Assembly: GCF_900112135.1 (NCBI RefSeq)
Contig: NZ_FOLC01000023.1
Location: 1 to 64,000, forward strand
DNA from: Collimonas sp. OK412
Lineage (GTDB): Bacteria > Pseudomonadota > Gammaproteobacteria > Burkholderiales > Burkholderiaceae_D
Reading direction: 5' to 3'
DNA length: 64,000 nucleotides
Made by a program: the position numbers and the translations under genes. Positions 1 through 8,734 of the stretch are shown here, piece after piece (position 1 is the stretch's first letter; each line of letters starts with the position of its first letter). A model generated the notes under the pieces. It searched no databases, had not been told where the DNA came from, and saw only the letters and a list, made by a program, of their open reading frames with translations.

Positions 1-315
1 ACCTTTCGCGACTTGAAGAATCCCCAGTGGGGGATGGGAATGCGCGACAGCCAGACGCGCAAGCGCCACCGCCTTGCCATCTTATTGCTCATCGCTGCGC
101 TTGCAACCTACGCGCTTTGGCTCATTGGGCTAACCGCCTTGGGCCAAGGCTACCGGCTCGCTTATGGCAGTGCCAAAAAATCCGCCTCCACTCTATCAAT
201 CCTGTCACTCGCCCGTCACTGGCTGACGGATCGGAACGCATTACAGTTTCGATACTGTCTATACAACCAAGCCGAAAACGAACTAATGGATAGAGTGAAA
301 ACTTATGAGATTTGA
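1..315 (+). pseudogene. C-terminal end of an IS4-type transposase (cut by window edge)
   Basis: The frame is open from the first base and ends at 315, giving 104 visible residues. The start TFRDLKNPQWGMGMRDSQ followed by RHRLAILLLIAALATYALWL resembles the end of the DDE domain of IS4-family transposases, where the last catalytic region is followed by a hydrophobic helix. The 48-bp palindrome just downstream may belong to the same mobile sequence. I cannot tell whether the transposase is intact upstream. No inverted terminal repeat can be paired inside this window. Confidence 0.6.
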
Positions 316-326
316 GGGGAAGGGTC

Positions 327-374
327 AGGGTCAGAGTTGAATTGTTGACCGGTCAACAATTCAACTCTGACCCT
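327..374. repeat. Perfect 48-bp palindrome between transposase end and rhlE
   Basis: The arm 327-350 (AGGGTCAGAGTTGAATTG...) is the exact reverse complement of 351-374, with no loop. A further GGGTCA copy lies immediately left of it. As RNA it would form a very stable hairpin, so it could end transposon transcription. It could equally be the terminal repeat or scar of a mobile element. It is not part of a gene. Confidence 0.85.
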
Positions 375-415
375 AATTAAATGCTGCGGATTGTCGGTTT
401 GGGGGAAATGGTAAG

Positions 416-1720
416 ATGGCGTCCCTATACGCTTTGCGGCCTGTTGCCATGTCATTTTCTTCCCTGGGCTTGTCCCCTGCCATTTTGCTAGCCGTTGCCG
501 AGCGCGGGTATGCTGCGCCGACTCCGGTCCAGGTCGCCGCCATTCCGGCGATATTGGGCGGCGGCGATGTTTTGGCGGCGGCGCAGACCGGCTCCGGCAA
601 GACTGCGGCGTTTGCGCTGCCGCTGCTGCAGCTGTTGCAAGACAGTCCCGGCGAAAAGCCGCGCCGGCTGCGGGTGCTGGTTTTGGTGCCCACCCGCGAA
701 CTGGCGCAGCAGACCGCCGAAGCCATGCGGTTGCTGGCGCCAGCCGGCCAGCAAGCGCTGAAGATCGCGGCGCTGTTCGGCGGCGTTTCGATCAATCCGC
801 AAATGATGGACCTGCGCGGCGGCGCCGACATCGTGGTGGCGACTCCCGGCCGCCTGCTCGACCTGATCGAGCACAACGCCCTCAGCATCGCGGCGGTGTC
901 GTCGCTGGTGCTGGACGAAGCCGACCGCTTGCTCGACATGGGATTTGCCGACGAGATCGGCCGCATCCTGGCGCTGTTGCCGCGCCGGCGCCAGAACCTG
1001 TTTTTCTCGGCGACGTTCCCGCCCGCGGTACATGCGCTGGCCGCCAGGATGCTGCATCAGCCGGTGCGCATCGCCATCCCGGCGCTGGAGCAGAACCAGC
1101 CGGATATCGAACAGCGCGCAATCATGGTCGACGCCGGCCGCCGCACGCAATTGCTGCGGCACCTGCTGAAAGAAAACAAGTGGGGCCGGGTGCTGGTGTT
1201 CGTCGCCACCAAATACGCAGCGGAACATATTGCGGACAAGCTGCACCGCGCCGGCATCAAGGCCGCCGCCTTCCACGGCGAATTCAGCCAGGGCGCGCGC
1301 GACGAAGTGCTGGCCGATTTCAAGGCCAGCAAGCTGCAGGTGCTGGTTGCCACCGATGTCGCCGCGCGCGGCATCGATATCGCGCAGCTGCCGGTGGTCC
1401 TGAACTACGATTTGCCGCGCTCGGCGGTCGACTACACGCACCGCATCGGCCGCACCGGCCGCGCCGGCAAGAGCGGCATCGCCATCAGCTTCGTCAGCGC
1501 CGATACGGAAGCTCATTTCCGTCTCATAGAAAAACGCCATCAACTGAAATGCGAACGCGAGCAGATTCCCGGTTTTGAACCTGTCGCCACGGCGGCTCCG
1601 GCAAACGCCGCGGGCGCCGCATCTCCCGCCGACAACTCCAACGGCGGCATCAAAGGCAAACGCAAGAGCAAGAAAGACAAGCTGCGTGAAGCGGCAGCGC
1701 GCGGCGAACCGGATAATTGA
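416..1720 (+). CDS. rhlE: DEAD-box ATP-dependent RNA helicase, RhlE type
   Basis: ATP-dependent unwinding of RNA duplexes, with likely roles in ribosome assembly and RNA turnover in the cytoplasm. All superfamily-2 helicase motifs are visible in order: a Q motif (GYAAPTPVQ), motif I AQTGSGKT, Ia PTRELA, TPGR, motif II DEAD, motif III SAT, then in the second RecA domain TDVAARGIDI and HRIGRTGRAG. The C-terminal tail is short, lysine/arginine rich and low in complexity (GKRKSKKDKLREAAARG), typical of RhlE. The start is ambiguous: ATG at 416 has GGGGGA nine bases upstream, but the family usually begins MSFSSLGLS, which is the ATG at 449. The gene stands alone. Confidence 0.92.
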   Translation: MASLYALRPVAMSFSSLGLSPAILLAVAERGYAAPTPVQVAAIPAILGGGDVLAAAQTGSGKTAAFALPLLQLLQDSPGEKPRRLRVLVLVPTRELAQQTAEAMRLLAPAGQQALKIAALFGGVSINPQMMDLRGGADIVVATPGRLLDLIEHNALSIAAVSSLVLDEADRLLDMGFADEIGRILALLPRRRQNLFFSATFPPAVHALAARMLHQPVRIAIPALEQNQPDIEQRAIMVDAGRRTQLLRHLLKENKWGRVLVFVATKYAAEHIADKLHRAGIKAAAFHGEFSQGARDEVLADFKASKLQVLVATDVAARGIDIAQLPVVLNYDLPRSAVDYTHRIGRTGRAGKSGIAISFVSADTEAHFRLIEKRHQLKCEREQIPGFEPVATAAPANAAGAASPADNSNGGIKGKRKSKKDKLREAAARGEPDN

Positions 1721-1986
1721 CGGCGGCAAAGGCAGCGTGCCTTGATTACGTTTATTGCAAGCCAATAAATTAACAATAATATAATTTCCGCACAAAACTC
1801 CGAACCCGATTGAGTTTCACATAGCGATAAATTACACTCTCGCCTGCGTGACACAATCACGGCCATACCGTTTGCCGGCAACAACCCGCCGCAGACATGA
1901 GAATTACTGTCCTTAACCCTAGAACACCGGAAAACCATCACCCGCCCTACCCGGACGGCGAATGTTATCCGCACGGAGCCAAAAGC

Positions 1987-3018
1987 ATGAGCACCTTCAT
2001 TTTTAATGAATTGAATTTCGACAACCACGAGCAAGTGGTCTTCGTCGCAGAAGAAAAATCCGGCCTCAGAGGCATCATCGCTGTCCACAACACCAACCTT
2101 GGCCCGGCCATGGGCGGTTGCCGCATGTGGGACTACGCCAGCGAAGCTGTCGCCGTCAACGATGTGCTGCGCCTGTCGCGCGGCATGACCTACAAGAATG
2201 CAGTAGCCGGCCTGCCTATCGGCGGCGGCAAGAGCGTGATCATCGGCAATCCGAAGACCGCCAAGACCCCTGCCCTGTTCGAAGCCATGGGCGAAGCCCT
2301 GGAACGCCTGGGCGGCCGCTACATCACGGCGGAAGACGTCGGCACCAGCCCGGCCGACATGGCGCACATCGCCGCCAAGACCAAATACGTCGCCGGCCTC
2401 GGCGCCAGCGGCGATCCTTCGCCGTTCACCGCGCTCGGCTGTTTCGTCGGCGCGCAAGCCGCGGTCAAGCACTACCTGGGACGCGATTCGCTGGAAGGCC
2501 TGACGGTTGCCGTGCAAGGCCTGGGCAACGTCGGCTACGACTACGCGCGCCGCCTGCATGCCGCCGGCGCCAAGCTGGTCGTCACCGATATCGACCAGGC
2601 GGCGCTGGAACGCGCACGCGTTGAATTCGGCGCCGAAGTCGTCGCAACCGACGCCATCTATGACGTGCAGGCCGACATCTACGCACCGTGCGCACTGGGC
2701 GCCACCCTCAACCCGGCCACGCTGTCGCGCCTGAAAGCCAAGATCGTCGCCGGCGCCGCCAACAACCAGCTGGCCACGGCCGAAGTGGGCGAGCTGCTGC
2801 GCCGCAAGGAAATATTGTACGTACCGGATTTCGTGATCAACGCCGGCGGCATCATCAAGGTGTGCTACGAGTACTACGACAAGCCGGAAGCCGACGTCGA
2901 AGCCCACGTGCGCGAAATCGGCGTGACCCTGGCCGAAATCTTCAAACGCGCCGATGCCGAAAGCCTGCCTACCAGCGTGGTGGCGGACAAGCTGGCTGAA
3001 GCACGCTTCAAGCATTAA
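1987..3018 (+). CDS. ldh: Leucine (Glu/Leu/Phe/Val family) dehydrogenase
   Basis: NAD-dependent oxidative deamination of leucine or other branched-chain amino acids, 343 residues, a normal length for the family. The N-terminal dimerisation domain carries the substrate region (LGPAMGGCRMW) and the catalytic lysine segment (GMTYKNAVAGLPIGGGKSV). The NAD-binding Rossmann domain has VAVQGLGNVGYDYA. ATG 1987 is chosen because CGGAG lies eight bases upstream and the protein then starts MSTFIFNELNF; an in-frame start at 1897 would add 30 residues of no family character. The AT-rich upstream region has a TATAAT at about 1780. A strong terminator follows at 3073. Confidence 0.9.
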   Translation: MSTFIFNELNFDNHEQVVFVAEEKSGLRGIIAVHNTNLGPAMGGCRMWDYASEAVAVNDVLRLSRGMTYKNAVAGLPIGGGKSVIIGNPKTAKTPALFEAMGEALERLGGRYITAEDVGTSPADMAHIAAKTKYVAGLGASGDPSPFTALGCFVGAQAAVKHYLGRDSLEGLTVAVQGLGNVGYDYARRLHAAGAKLVVTDIDQAALERARVEFGAEVVATDAIYDVQADIYAPCALGATLNPATLSRLKAKIVAGAANNQLATAEVGELLRRKEILYVPDFVINAGGIIKVCYEYYDKPEADVEAHVREIGVTLAEIFKRADAESLPTSVVADKLAEARFKH

Positions 3019-3072
3019 GAGAAAATCCTGACATGCAGGGCAGGCGCAACCTGCCTGCCCATCTGTCTCATC

Positions 3073-3096
3073 ATGGCGCCTTCCGGCGCCATTTTT
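3073..3096. terminator. Rho-independent terminator between convergent genes
   Basis: The 8-bp perfect stem ATGGCGCC/GGCGCCAT with a TTCC loop is followed by a T run. It sits between the leucine dehydrogenase stop and the converging iorB stop, so it serves the dehydrogenase gene and possibly both. Confidence 0.85.
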
Positions 3097-3105
3097 ACAT
3101 GCCAG

Positions 3106-5304
3106 TCAGGTCGTGATGACCGCAAACGGCAGCTTGCGCAAACGCTTCCCGGTCAAGGCAGCAACGGCGTTGGCGATGGCCGGCGCAATCGGCGGCACCG
3201 GCGGCTCGCCGACTCCGGTCGGCGCGTCGGCGCTGGGCACCACGTAGACATCGACCTGCGGGCAGCTGCCCATGTAGGCCGGCGTGTAATCGGAAAAATT
3301 GGATTGCTGCACCACGCCGTTCTTCAAGGTGATTTCATTGCCGGGCAAGGTGGTCGAGATGCCGAACACCACGCCGCCCTGGACCTGCGCTTCGATGGTG
3401 CGCGGATTGATCGCCATGTTGCAATGCACGCCGGCGGTCACCCGATGCACTTGCGGCTTGCCGTCTTTCAGCGACACTTCCACCACATACGCAATCGAAG
3501 TATTGAAGCCGTGGTGCACGGCGACGCCCCAGGCCTGGCCGGCCGGCAGCTTGCGCTTGCCGTAGCCGGAACGGGCCACCGCCAGCTCCAGCGCCTGCTT
3601 GCTGCGCTTGGCCGACTTGTCGAACAGGCTGGCCCGGTACTCGACCGGATCGCGGCCGACCGAACGGGCGATCTCGTCGACCAGGGTTTCCATCACGAAC
3701 GCGTTGTGGCTATGGCCCACCGAGCGGTACCACAGCACCGGCACATTGACCTTCATGTTGTGCACCGACAGCGCCAGGTTCGGGATCGCATAGTGCGATT
3801 CCAGCACGCCCTCGGTCATGGTGCCGTCGACGCCGTCCTTGACCAGGAACGATTCAAACGGGCTGCCGAGCAGGATCGACTGGCCGGCGATCACGTGCTC
3901 CCAGGCCGCGATCTTGCCATGCGCGTCGTAGCCGACGCGGACCCGGTGCACATGCATCGGCCGGAAATAGCCGCTCCTGATATCGTCCTCGCGCGCATAC
4001 ATGATCTTGACCGGCGTGCCGCGCATGACCTTGGCCACGTACGCCGCCTCCACCGCATTCTCCGATTCCGGCAAGGCGCGCCGGCCAAACGCGCCGCCCG
4101 ACATCATGGTGTTGAATTCGACCTTGGCCACCGCCAGGCCCAGCACCTTGGCGATCGCCTGCCGGTCCATCGACTGGAACTGCGACCCGGCCCACACCGT
4201 ACAGGCGTCGCCGGTGAAATGCAGCGTCATGTTGAGCGGCTCCATCGGCGTGTGCGCCAGATAGGGAAACTCGAAGATAGCATCGATGATCTTGGGCGAG
4301 CCCGCCAGCGCCGACACATCGGCCTTGGCTGCCGGCGTGCCGGGTTTCATCACCGCTTCCCGGTAGCTGGCGAACAGCTGTTCCGAACTGGGCTGCTCGA
4401 CGCCGGTCACGTCCCACTCGATCTTCAGCGCATCGCGCGCCTTCTTGGCGATCCAGTAGCCGTCCGCCACCACCACCACGCTCTGGCCGCCGCGGATGCC
4501 GGGAATCGTGAAGATCTTGCGCACCCCGGGAATCGCCTTGGCGGCGCTGTCGTCGAGCTTGCCGATCTTGGCGCCCCACGGCACGGCCCTGGCCAGCATC
4601 GCCACTTTCATGCCAGGCAGGTCGACATCGATGCCGAATTTCTGCTGGCCGCTGGATTTGGCGGCCGTATCCAGCCGCGGCGTCGCCTTGCCGATGATGG
4701 TGAACTGCTTCGGGTCCTTCAGCTGCACCTTGTCCGGCACCGGCAGCTGCATCGCCGCGTTGGCCACCGAACCGTAGCTCAGGCGCTGGCCGCGCGGGCC
4801 GGTGATGACGCCCTTGGCGGTCTTGCAGCTGGCCGGATCGACCTTCCACTCGCTGGCGGCCGCCGCCACCAGCATGCTGCGCGCACGGGCGCCGACTTCG
4901 CGGTATTGCTGGAAACTATGGGCGACGCTGGTAGAGCCGCCCACCATCTGCATGCCGAACGCCGGGTCGCGGTACACGTCTTCGCCCTTCGCCAGTTCGG
5001 CCCGCACATTGGCCCAGTCGCAATCGAGCTCCTCCGCCAGCAGCATCGGCAGCGCGGTCAAGGTGCCCTGGCCGATGTCAACCTTGGATACCTGCACCAC
5101 CACGCTATTGTCGGCGCCGACCCGCAAGAAAGCGTTCGGCTGGTAAACCTTGGGCGCTGGCACCTGGGCCTCGGCGATACGGCCCAAGCCCGGAATAAAG
5201 AAACCGAGCACCAGGCCGGCGCCGCCGGCGGCCGATGCTTTCAGGAATTTGCGGCGCGAGTGTTTCAGCGGCAGCGGATTCGCCACGAGGGATTCTGGGG
5301 ACAT
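3106..5304 (-). CDS. iorB: Isoquinoline 1-oxidoreductase-type molybdopterin (large) subunit
   Basis: Large catalytic subunit of a xanthine-oxidase-family molybdo-hydroxylase, which hydroxylates N-heterocycles or aldehydes using water. The 732 residues start with a twin-arginine signal (SRRKFLKASAAGGAG...), so the folded cofactor-loaded complex is exported to the periplasm. Family segments include GSTSVAHSFQQYREVGA, YLAHTPMEPLN, GGAFGRR and GEPPVPPIAPAIANAV near the end. It lies 10 bp downstream of the iron-sulfur subunit gene and forms an operon with it. The true substrate cannot be read from sequence. No cytochrome subunit or maturation factor is adjacent. Confidence 0.88.
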   Translation of the reverse strand: MSPESLVANPLPLKHSRRKFLKASAAGGAGLVLGFFIPGLGRIAEAQVPAPKVYQPNAFLRVGADNSVVVQVSKVDIGQGTLTALPMLLAEELDCDWANVRAELAKGEDVYRDPAFGMQMVGGSTSVAHSFQQYREVGARARSMLVAAAASEWKVDPASCKTAKGVITGPRGQRLSYGSVANAAMQLPVPDKVQLKDPKQFTIIGKATPRLDTAAKSSGQQKFGIDVDLPGMKVAMLARAVPWGAKIGKLDDSAAKAIPGVRKIFTIPGIRGGQSVVVVADGYWIAKKARDALKIEWDVTGVEQPSSEQLFASYREAVMKPGTPAAKADVSALAGSPKIIDAIFEFPYLAHTPMEPLNMTLHFTGDACTVWAGSQFQSMDRQAIAKVLGLAVAKVEFNTMMSGGAFGRRALPESENAVEAAYVAKVMRGTPVKIMYAREDDIRSGYFRPMHVHRVRVGYDAHGKIAAWEHVIAGQSILLGSPFESFLVKDGVDGTMTEGVLESHYAIPNLALSVHNMKVNVPVLWYRSVGHSHNAFVMETLVDEIARSVGRDPVEYRASLFDKSAKRSKQALELAVARSGYGKRKLPAGQAWGVAVHHGFNTSIAYVVEVSLKDGKPQVHRVTAGVHCNMAINPRTIEAQVQGGVVFGISTTLPGNEITLKNGVVQQSNFSDYTPAYMGSCPQVDVYVVPSADAPTGVGEPPVPPIAPAIANAVAALTGKRLRKLPFAVITT

Positions 5305-5314
5305 GATGGACTCC

Positions 5315-5773
5315 TTACGCCAAGGATCTGGAAGCGTCCAGCACCGCCGCCTTGATGCGCTGGTACGCGCCGCAGCGGCACAGGTTGCCGCCCATGGCGG
5401 CCACCACGTCAGCCTCGCTCGGATGGCGCTTCTTCTTGAGGAAATCGACCGCGGTCATCACCTGTCCGCTCTGGCAGTAGCCGCATTGCGGCACATCGTG
5501 CTTGATCCAGGCCACCTGCACCGCCTTGCCGACCGGATCGGCGGCGACCGCTTCTATGGTGGTCACCGGCTGCTGGCCGACCGCGGAAACAGGATAGGAA
5601 CAAGAACGCACCGCATTGCCGCCGACATGCACGGTGCAGGCGCCGCAGGCAGCGATGCCGCAGCCGAACTTGCTGCCGGTCAGCTTGAGGTTTTCGCGCA
5701 GCACCCACAGCAAGGGGGTATCCTCGGCGACATCGACTTCCACCGTAAGGCCATTCACCTGAAGACTGATCAT
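5315..5773 (-). CDS. iorA: [2Fe-2S] small subunit of the molybdo-hydroxylase
   Basis: Electron-transfer subunit that passes electrons from the molybdenum site of the neighbouring large subunit. The 152 residues hold both clusters: a plant-type ferredoxin N-terminal half with CGIAACGACTVH and a later C, and a C-terminal helical half with CGYCQSGQ and NLCRCGAYQRI. The start MISLQVNG at 5773 is preceded by GGGAGA at good distance; the longer frame to 5866 is not needed. There is no signal peptide of its own, so it is probably carried out by the Tat signal of the large subunit. Confidence 0.9.
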   Translation of the reverse strand: MISLQVNGLTVEVDVAEDTPLLWVLRENLKLTGSKFGCGIAACGACTVHVGGNAVRSCSYPVSAVGQQPVTTIEAVAADPVGKAVQVAWIKHDVPQCGYCQSGQVMTAVDFLKKKRHPSEADVVAAMGGNLCRCGAYQRIKAAVLDASRSLA

Positions 5774-6003
5774 TGCGATTTCTCCCAAGAGGTTGAGGCG
5801 GATTCCTACGCTAGCGAACAGTAACAGCACATCAGTTGCCATGCAGCGATATGGCTGTTTCACCACTATAGACAGCGAAACATGAAAAACAAAGACGGCT
5901 TCACCGTTACACTGACATTTACCGAATTTAAAAGCAAGCAGCGGGGTGCACGGAACGGCGGCTGCCGATAAACTACACCCTGTTATCTGACGAGATTATC
6001 ACC

Positions 6004-6543
6004 ATGAAATTATTCCTGCACCGGATCGCTTCGCCCATCGGCGTCATCCTGCTGGTTACCGATAGCCAGGACCGCGTGCGCGCGCTGGATTTTGAAGATT
6101 ATGAACCGCGCATGCGCAGCCTGCTGGCGACCCACTACGGCCACTACGACTTGCAGCCCGCCACTGAACCATCCTGCGCGGAACCGGCGCTACAGCGGTA
6201 TTTCGCAGGCGAGCTGGATGCGCTGAAAGATATCGAGGTCGCCACCAACGGCACCGATTTCCAGCACCGCGTATGGGCGGCGCTGCGCCAGATTCCCCCG
6301 GCCCGGATGACTACCTACGGCAAACTCGCCCTGCAGCTGGGCGAGCACAACGGCGCCGCCCGTGCGGTAGGCAGCGCCAACGCCACCAACCCGATCGCCA
6401 TCATCGTGCCCTGCCACCGCGTGGTAGGCGCCGACGGCAAGCTGACAGGTTTTGCCGGCGGGCTGGAGCGCAAGGCCTGGCTGCTCGGCCATGAACGCGC
6501 CGAAGCAGGCGATCCCGAAACCCTGCGCTTGCCAGGTTTCTAG
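6004..6543 (+). CDS. ogt: Methylated-DNA--protein-cysteine methyltransferase
   Basis: Suicide repair protein that moves the methyl group from O6-methylguanine or O4-methylthymine in DNA to its own cysteine. The 179 residues have an N-terminal ribonuclease-like domain and a C-terminal active domain with the AVGSANATNPIAIIVPCHRVVG block, where the PCHR cysteine is the acceptor. The helix-turn-helix region is FQHRVWAALRQIPPARMTTYGKLA. No AraC-type Ada domain is fused, so it resembles the constitutive Ogt type. Its stop is followed after three bases by the converging DUF4399 gene end. Confidence 0.92.
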   Translation: MKLFLHRIASPIGVILLVTDSQDRVRALDFEDYEPRMRSLLATHYGHYDLQPATEPSCAEPALQRYFAGELDALKDIEVATNGTDFQHRVWAALRQIPPARMTTYGKLALQLGEHNGAARAVGSANATNPIAIIVPCHRVVGADGKLTGFAGGLERKAWLLGHERAEAGDPETLRLPGF

Positions 6544-6546
6544 CGC

Positions 6547-7139
6547 CTAATGCGGCTTGTCCAGCACCACTACTGAAATCTCCTTGCTGGAAATATAGTA
6601 AGGCACGTGGTTATGGTCGGCGAACAGCAGGCGCAGCGTATGTTTGCCGGCCGGCAGGTCGAGCAGGGTTTCGGTTTCGCCGTTGCCGAAATGCTTGTAA
6701 TGCTGGTGCTGGTATTCATTCTGCTTGTCGAACGGGATCGGCGCCTTGATGTCGGCCGGCATCGGCATGTCGATCAGGATGTGATGATGGCCGGTGTCGT
6801 GGATATCGCCGGCAGCGACCGGGGCAACGCCCATGCCGGTCACCGCAAAAGCGACCCGGAACGGCAAGCGGACCTGGTCGCCATCCTTGATATTGACAAA
6901 ATAAGCCAGCTTTTCGCCGACCGGGAACGGCCGCGTACGTTCCGAAGCGCTGATGGTGCTGATGATGGAATCGGTATCGACGTGCTTGTCCGCCCCCCTT
7001 TGTCTTTGGCGGCAGCCAGGGCATGGCCGCAGGCCAGGGCGGCCCCCAGCAGCAGCGGCACGGCCAGCAGCGCCGGCAGCCGGTCGACGACCAGCGCCTT
7101 GGATTTTTTTAAAGTGAATTGCCTGAAATTCGCGACCAT
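6547..7139 (-). pseudogene. DUF4399 periplasmic protein, frameshifted in a G6 run
   Basis: From 6547 to about 6990 one frame encodes a typical DUF4399 protein (VDTDSIISTI..., TGHHHILIDMPMPADIKAPIPFDK, HYKHFGNGETE, LPAGKHTLRLLFADHNHVPY). A signal peptide that would fit it (MVANFRQF..., hydrophobic LLAVPLLLGAALA, AAAKDKGG) is in a different frame, starting at 7139 or 7151. The two frames would join with one extra G, or two fewer, in the run of six G at 6993-6998 (C on the plus strand). It is either a pseudogene, a phase-variable gene or a sequence error. Function of DUF4399 is unknown. Confidence 0.75.
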
Positions 7140-7207
7140 TGGATTATCCATAAAAGCGGTTTTTGGGAAATGCTTGAAACATCGATGCAACAGCCAGCTC
7201 AATTTGC

Positions 7208-8383
7208 TTAACAGACATTGTCGGCGGCGCTGTCCGGCGCCTTGCTCGGCAGCAGCCAGCGCGGAAAACCGAGCGCGGTCTTCAGCAGGCAATCGCGGTA
7301 GCCCACCTGGCCGCTGATCAGGCCCGCAAAGTCGTGGTTGATCTGCTGGTTGAGCACGAGATGTGAAAAAGCCAGTTTCGGAAAGCGGTAGATCAGGCGC
7401 GCCATCCAGGCGGCGGCGCGCAGTTCGGGCAGCAGCTCGCGCCGCAGCAGGCGGCTGTATAGCGCCGACTCGGCGCGCAAGCCGTCGGCGGCAATCGCCT
7501 TGGCGGCGATGGTGGCGCTCTTCAGCGCAAAATAAATGCCTTCGCCGAACAAGGCTTCGGCCAGGCCGGCCGCATCTCCCAGCAGCCAGACCCGGCCGCG
7601 CTGGTATAGCTGGCGGCGGTTTTGCAGCGGGATGACGTAACCCTGGCATTCAAGCCGCGACGGCTGCCGCAAGCTGGCGTAGGCCGCGATGAAACGGTCC
7701 AGGTGCTGGCGCAATGCAGCACCGCCGAAAGGTGAGTACACACCGACATTAAAATGATCGCGCTTGGGGAAAATCCAGCCGTAGCCGCGCGGCATGCCGT
7801 CGAAATCGAACAGGGCGCGGTCGCCGAAACGCTCCAGCATGCCTGGCGCCGGCCACAGCATGGCTTCCATGGCCGGCACGTAAGCCACCAGGTCCTTGCC
7901 GAACAGCTTGTTGCGCACCGCGCTGGCGGCGCCGTCGGCGGCCAGCAGCAAGCGGCAGCGCAAGACGCCGCGGCTGGTGGCGACGCTGACGGCGTCGGCC
8001 GTCTCGGTGGCATCGACAAACCCGGTTTCGGCCAGGAACCGCACGCCTCTGGCGCAAGCCCGGTCAAGCAGCAACTGGTCGAATTCGCTGCGCACCACGG
8101 TGCAAGCCGCCATCGGCTGCACTTCCTTGAGGATGGCGTCGCGGTTGCGGTAATTGAGGATGGCGCCGCCTATCGCCCGGTGCATCACCGGTCCCAGGTC
8201 GAAACCAAGCAGGTCCATGGTCTTGCGCGACAGGCCGCCGCCGCATACCTTGGCGCGCGGGAAAGCCTGCTTGTCGATGAGGGTCACCTGCAAGCCCTGC
8301 CCTGCCAGCAGGTAAGCCAGATGCGAGCCGGCCGGCCCGGCGCCGACGACCAGCACGTCGGCCACGGCGTCGTCAAAAGACAT
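7208..8383 (-). CDS. FAD-dependent oxidoreductase, geranylgeranyl-reductase-like
   Basis: Flavoprotein of the p-hydroxybenzoate hydroxylase / geranylgeranyl reductase superfamily. The N-terminus has the ADP-binding fold DVLVVGAGPAGSHLAYLLA, then PRAKVCGGGLSRKTMDLL, a second flavin contact ADGAASAVRN, and the FAD ribityl site WLLGDAAGLAEALFGEGIYFAL. Length is about 391 residues with start MSFDDAVADV at 8383; an in-frame ATG at 8404 adds seven residues and neither start has a clear Shine-Dalgarno. The substrate is unknown: lipid desaturation/saturation or pigment modification are possible. Nothing adjacent points to a pathway. Confidence 0.75.
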   Translation of the reverse strand: MSFDDAVADVLVVGAGPAGSHLAYLLAGQGLQVTLIDKQAFPRAKVCGGGLSRKTMDLLGFDLGPVMHRAIGGAILNYRNRDAILKEVQPMAACTVVRSEFDQLLLDRACARGVRFLAETGFVDATETADAVSVATSRGVLRCRLLLAADGAASAVRNKLFGKDLVAYVPAMEAMLWPAPGMLERFGDRALFDFDGMPRGYGWIFPKRDHFNVGVYSPFGGAALRQHLDRFIAAYASLRQPSRLECQGYVIPLQNRRQLYQRGRVWLLGDAAGLAEALFGEGIYFALKSATIAAKAIAADGLRAESALYSRLLRRELLPELRAAAWMARLIYRFPKLAFSHLVLNQQINHDFAGLISGQVGYRDCLLKTALGFPRWLLPSKAPDSAADNVC

Positions 8384-8734
8384 GGCGGCGCCGCACCGGG
8401 CCATGCAAGCCGGCGTATTCCGGGGAATGCATTACAGCTTGGGTTACAACTTGATGCACAGCTCGACTTCTTGACGTTTTCATCAGCAGCGCCTCGTCTC
8501 TGGATCAATGGCCGGCCTTGGCAACCCCTGTTGTCCGGCGGAACTGCCAGCATAGCTGAAAACGGCAATTCCGGTGAGTGCAGGCATGTCTCTTGCGAGC
8601 AGCGGATAGAGCTTTTCTTTTATCTTTTCTATACGTTTCCGATTAGAAACATGCTAGTGTATTCGGCTGCTCAAACGGCAGATAAAAAAACGTATGGAAC
8701 AGGGACAATATTTCAACCGGCACAGGGAGTATCC
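8384..8734. other. 351-bp intergenic region upstream of the HAD phosphatase
   Basis: No coding frame with family character is visible. The part from about 8610 on is AT-rich and contains a short inverted repeat GTTTC-N6-GAAAC at about 8635-8650, followed by the AGGGAG ribosome site at 8724. It probably holds divergent promoters for the FAD reductase (left) and the phosphatase (right). I see no recognisable operator. Confidence 0.4.

Noticed and set aside
3073-5355. 760-codon open frame on the plus strand opposite iorB
   Set aside because: It is the GC-rich antisense shadow of a clear molybdo-hydroxylase gene, rich in His/Arg/Ala with no domain character.
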